64,000 nucleotides of DNA from Dromaius novaehollandiae. Taxonomy: Eukaryota > Chordata > Aves > Casuariiformes > Dromaiidae. The stretch lies in contig NC_088112.1 of the NCBI RefSeq assembly GCF_036370855.1, positions 12,206,469-12,270,468 on the forward strand, in the 5' to 3' direction. Made by a program: the position numbers and the translations under genes. Under the pieces are notes generated by a model. That model searched no databases. It was not told the origin of the DNA and saw only the letters and a list, made by a program, of their open reading frames with translations. Below, in pieces: positions 37,531-64,000 of this stretch (within the stretch, counting starts at the first letter, position 1; the number at the start of each line of letters is the position of its first letter).

Positions 37531-38018
37531 TAATGCCTAGCTGTAGAAGACTTTTATTTAAAGAACAAAAATAAATTCACAATGCTTGCAAGAACAATAC
37601 TGGCTTAAACGTCAGACTGCTTAAAGAAACTATTATTTTTCCAGAGGGCAGCTACAACTTTTCCTCTGCTGAAAGACTGATGTAACTGCTTAAAACTCCT
37701 TCTGTTGCATGTAAATTCCAAGAGTGTCCCTTGGCATAACTTCCCACAAATAAAAAGAAAGACTATACAAAAATCTTGTATACAGTTCAAGGCCAAAATC
37801 TACTGCTTTTCTATTTTCAAGCACAATCTTATTTAGTAGTAGCAGTGAATGACCATGAGAGTCTGTATATAAACCTGAATTTTTTTTTTTGTAATTTTAT
37901 CCAGAACAATACTCTTCAACAATTACCGTGTCCATTGAAACAAGCTTTCACTTGAAGAAAGAACAGCCTTGGTGTTTAGCTGTGGACAGCACAAGGGAGA
38001 CAGCCTGGTCTTAAAACA
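37530..38018 (-). other. GEMIN5: GEMIN5 3' UTR
   Basis: The sequence between the stop codon and the presumed cleavage site just below 37553. No exon-like segment is seen. Confidence 0.6.
37553..37558 (-). terminator. GEMIN5: GEMIN5 poly(A) signal
   Basis: AATAAA on the minus strand, about 460 nt past the GEMIN5 stop codon. It is the nearest canonical signal. Confidence 0.6.
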
Positions 38019-57297
<19,279 letters not shown>

Positions 57298-57372
57298 GAC
57301 CCCGCCAGCCGCCTCGGGCGCTGCCGAGTGCTGCCGCGCACGCCGTCGTAAAGCCCGCGGGGCGCGCGAGGC

Positions 57373-57384
57373 CGCGCGTGCGCA
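57373..57384. promoter_or_regulatory. NRF1 site
   Basis: CGCGCGTGCGCA matches the NRF1 consensus YGCGCRTGCGCR at every position. NRF1 drives many nuclear genes for mitochondrial proteins, which suits MRPL22; the site also lies 76 bp upstream of the GEMIN5 ATG. Confidence 0.65.
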
Positions 57385-57416
57385 GAGAGCGCCTGCCGTA
57401 AAGCGCGGCAGGAAAG

Positions 57417-64000
<6,584 letters not shown>

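Overview
The window is vertebrate nuclear DNA, most likely from a bird or another sauropsid. All protein genes are split by GT-AG introns. Introns are short, repeats are sparse, promoters sit in CpG islands, and the one well-preserved retroelement is a CR1 LINE fragment. No prokaryotic, phage or CRISPR feature was seen. Five genes were read exon by exon by matching translated exons to remembered human proteins and checking that every splice junction keeps frame. Their order, LARP1 > / < FAXDC2 / CNOT8 > / < GEMIN5 / MRPL22 >, is the order I know from human chromosome 5q33.

Layout. (1) 1-10.2 kb: the last seven coding exons of LARP1 (+), covering the DM15 cap-binding region, then a long 3' UTR. 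(2) 10.4-19.95 kb: FAXDC2 (-), eight coding exons, 345 aa, ending tail-to-tail with LARP1. The stretch 19.95-27.2 kb is probably its 5' intron(s); it holds one candidate untranslated exon and a CR1 fragment. (3) 27.2-28.5 kb: a large CpG island, the likely promoter of CNOT8 and perhaps also of FAXDC2. (4) 29.1-36.2 kb: CNOT8 (+), six coding exons, 292 aa. (5) 37.5-57.3 kb: GEMIN5 (-), 28 coding exons, 1529 aa, tail-to-tail with CNOT8. (6) 57.4 kb to the end: MRPL22 (+), first five coding exons, head-to-head with GEMIN5 with 119 bp between the two start codons.

Four of the five genes act on RNA or translation: LARP1 (TOP mRNA cap binding), CNOT8 (deadenylase), GEMIN5 (SMN complex, snRNA recognition) and MRPL22 (mitoribosome). 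FAXDC2 is a membrane di-iron hydroxylase of the sterol/fatty-acid family. I found no undescribed system. The more interesting signals are small: a tandemly duplicated splice acceptor in GEMIN5, an in-frame stop-free LARP1 intron, a Pumilio-type element in the CNOT8 3' UTR, GGCCCC/GGGCGC hexanucleotide runs beside two promoters, the mirrored start-codon context of the GEMIN5/MRPL22 promoter, and a candidate FAXDC2 leader exon.
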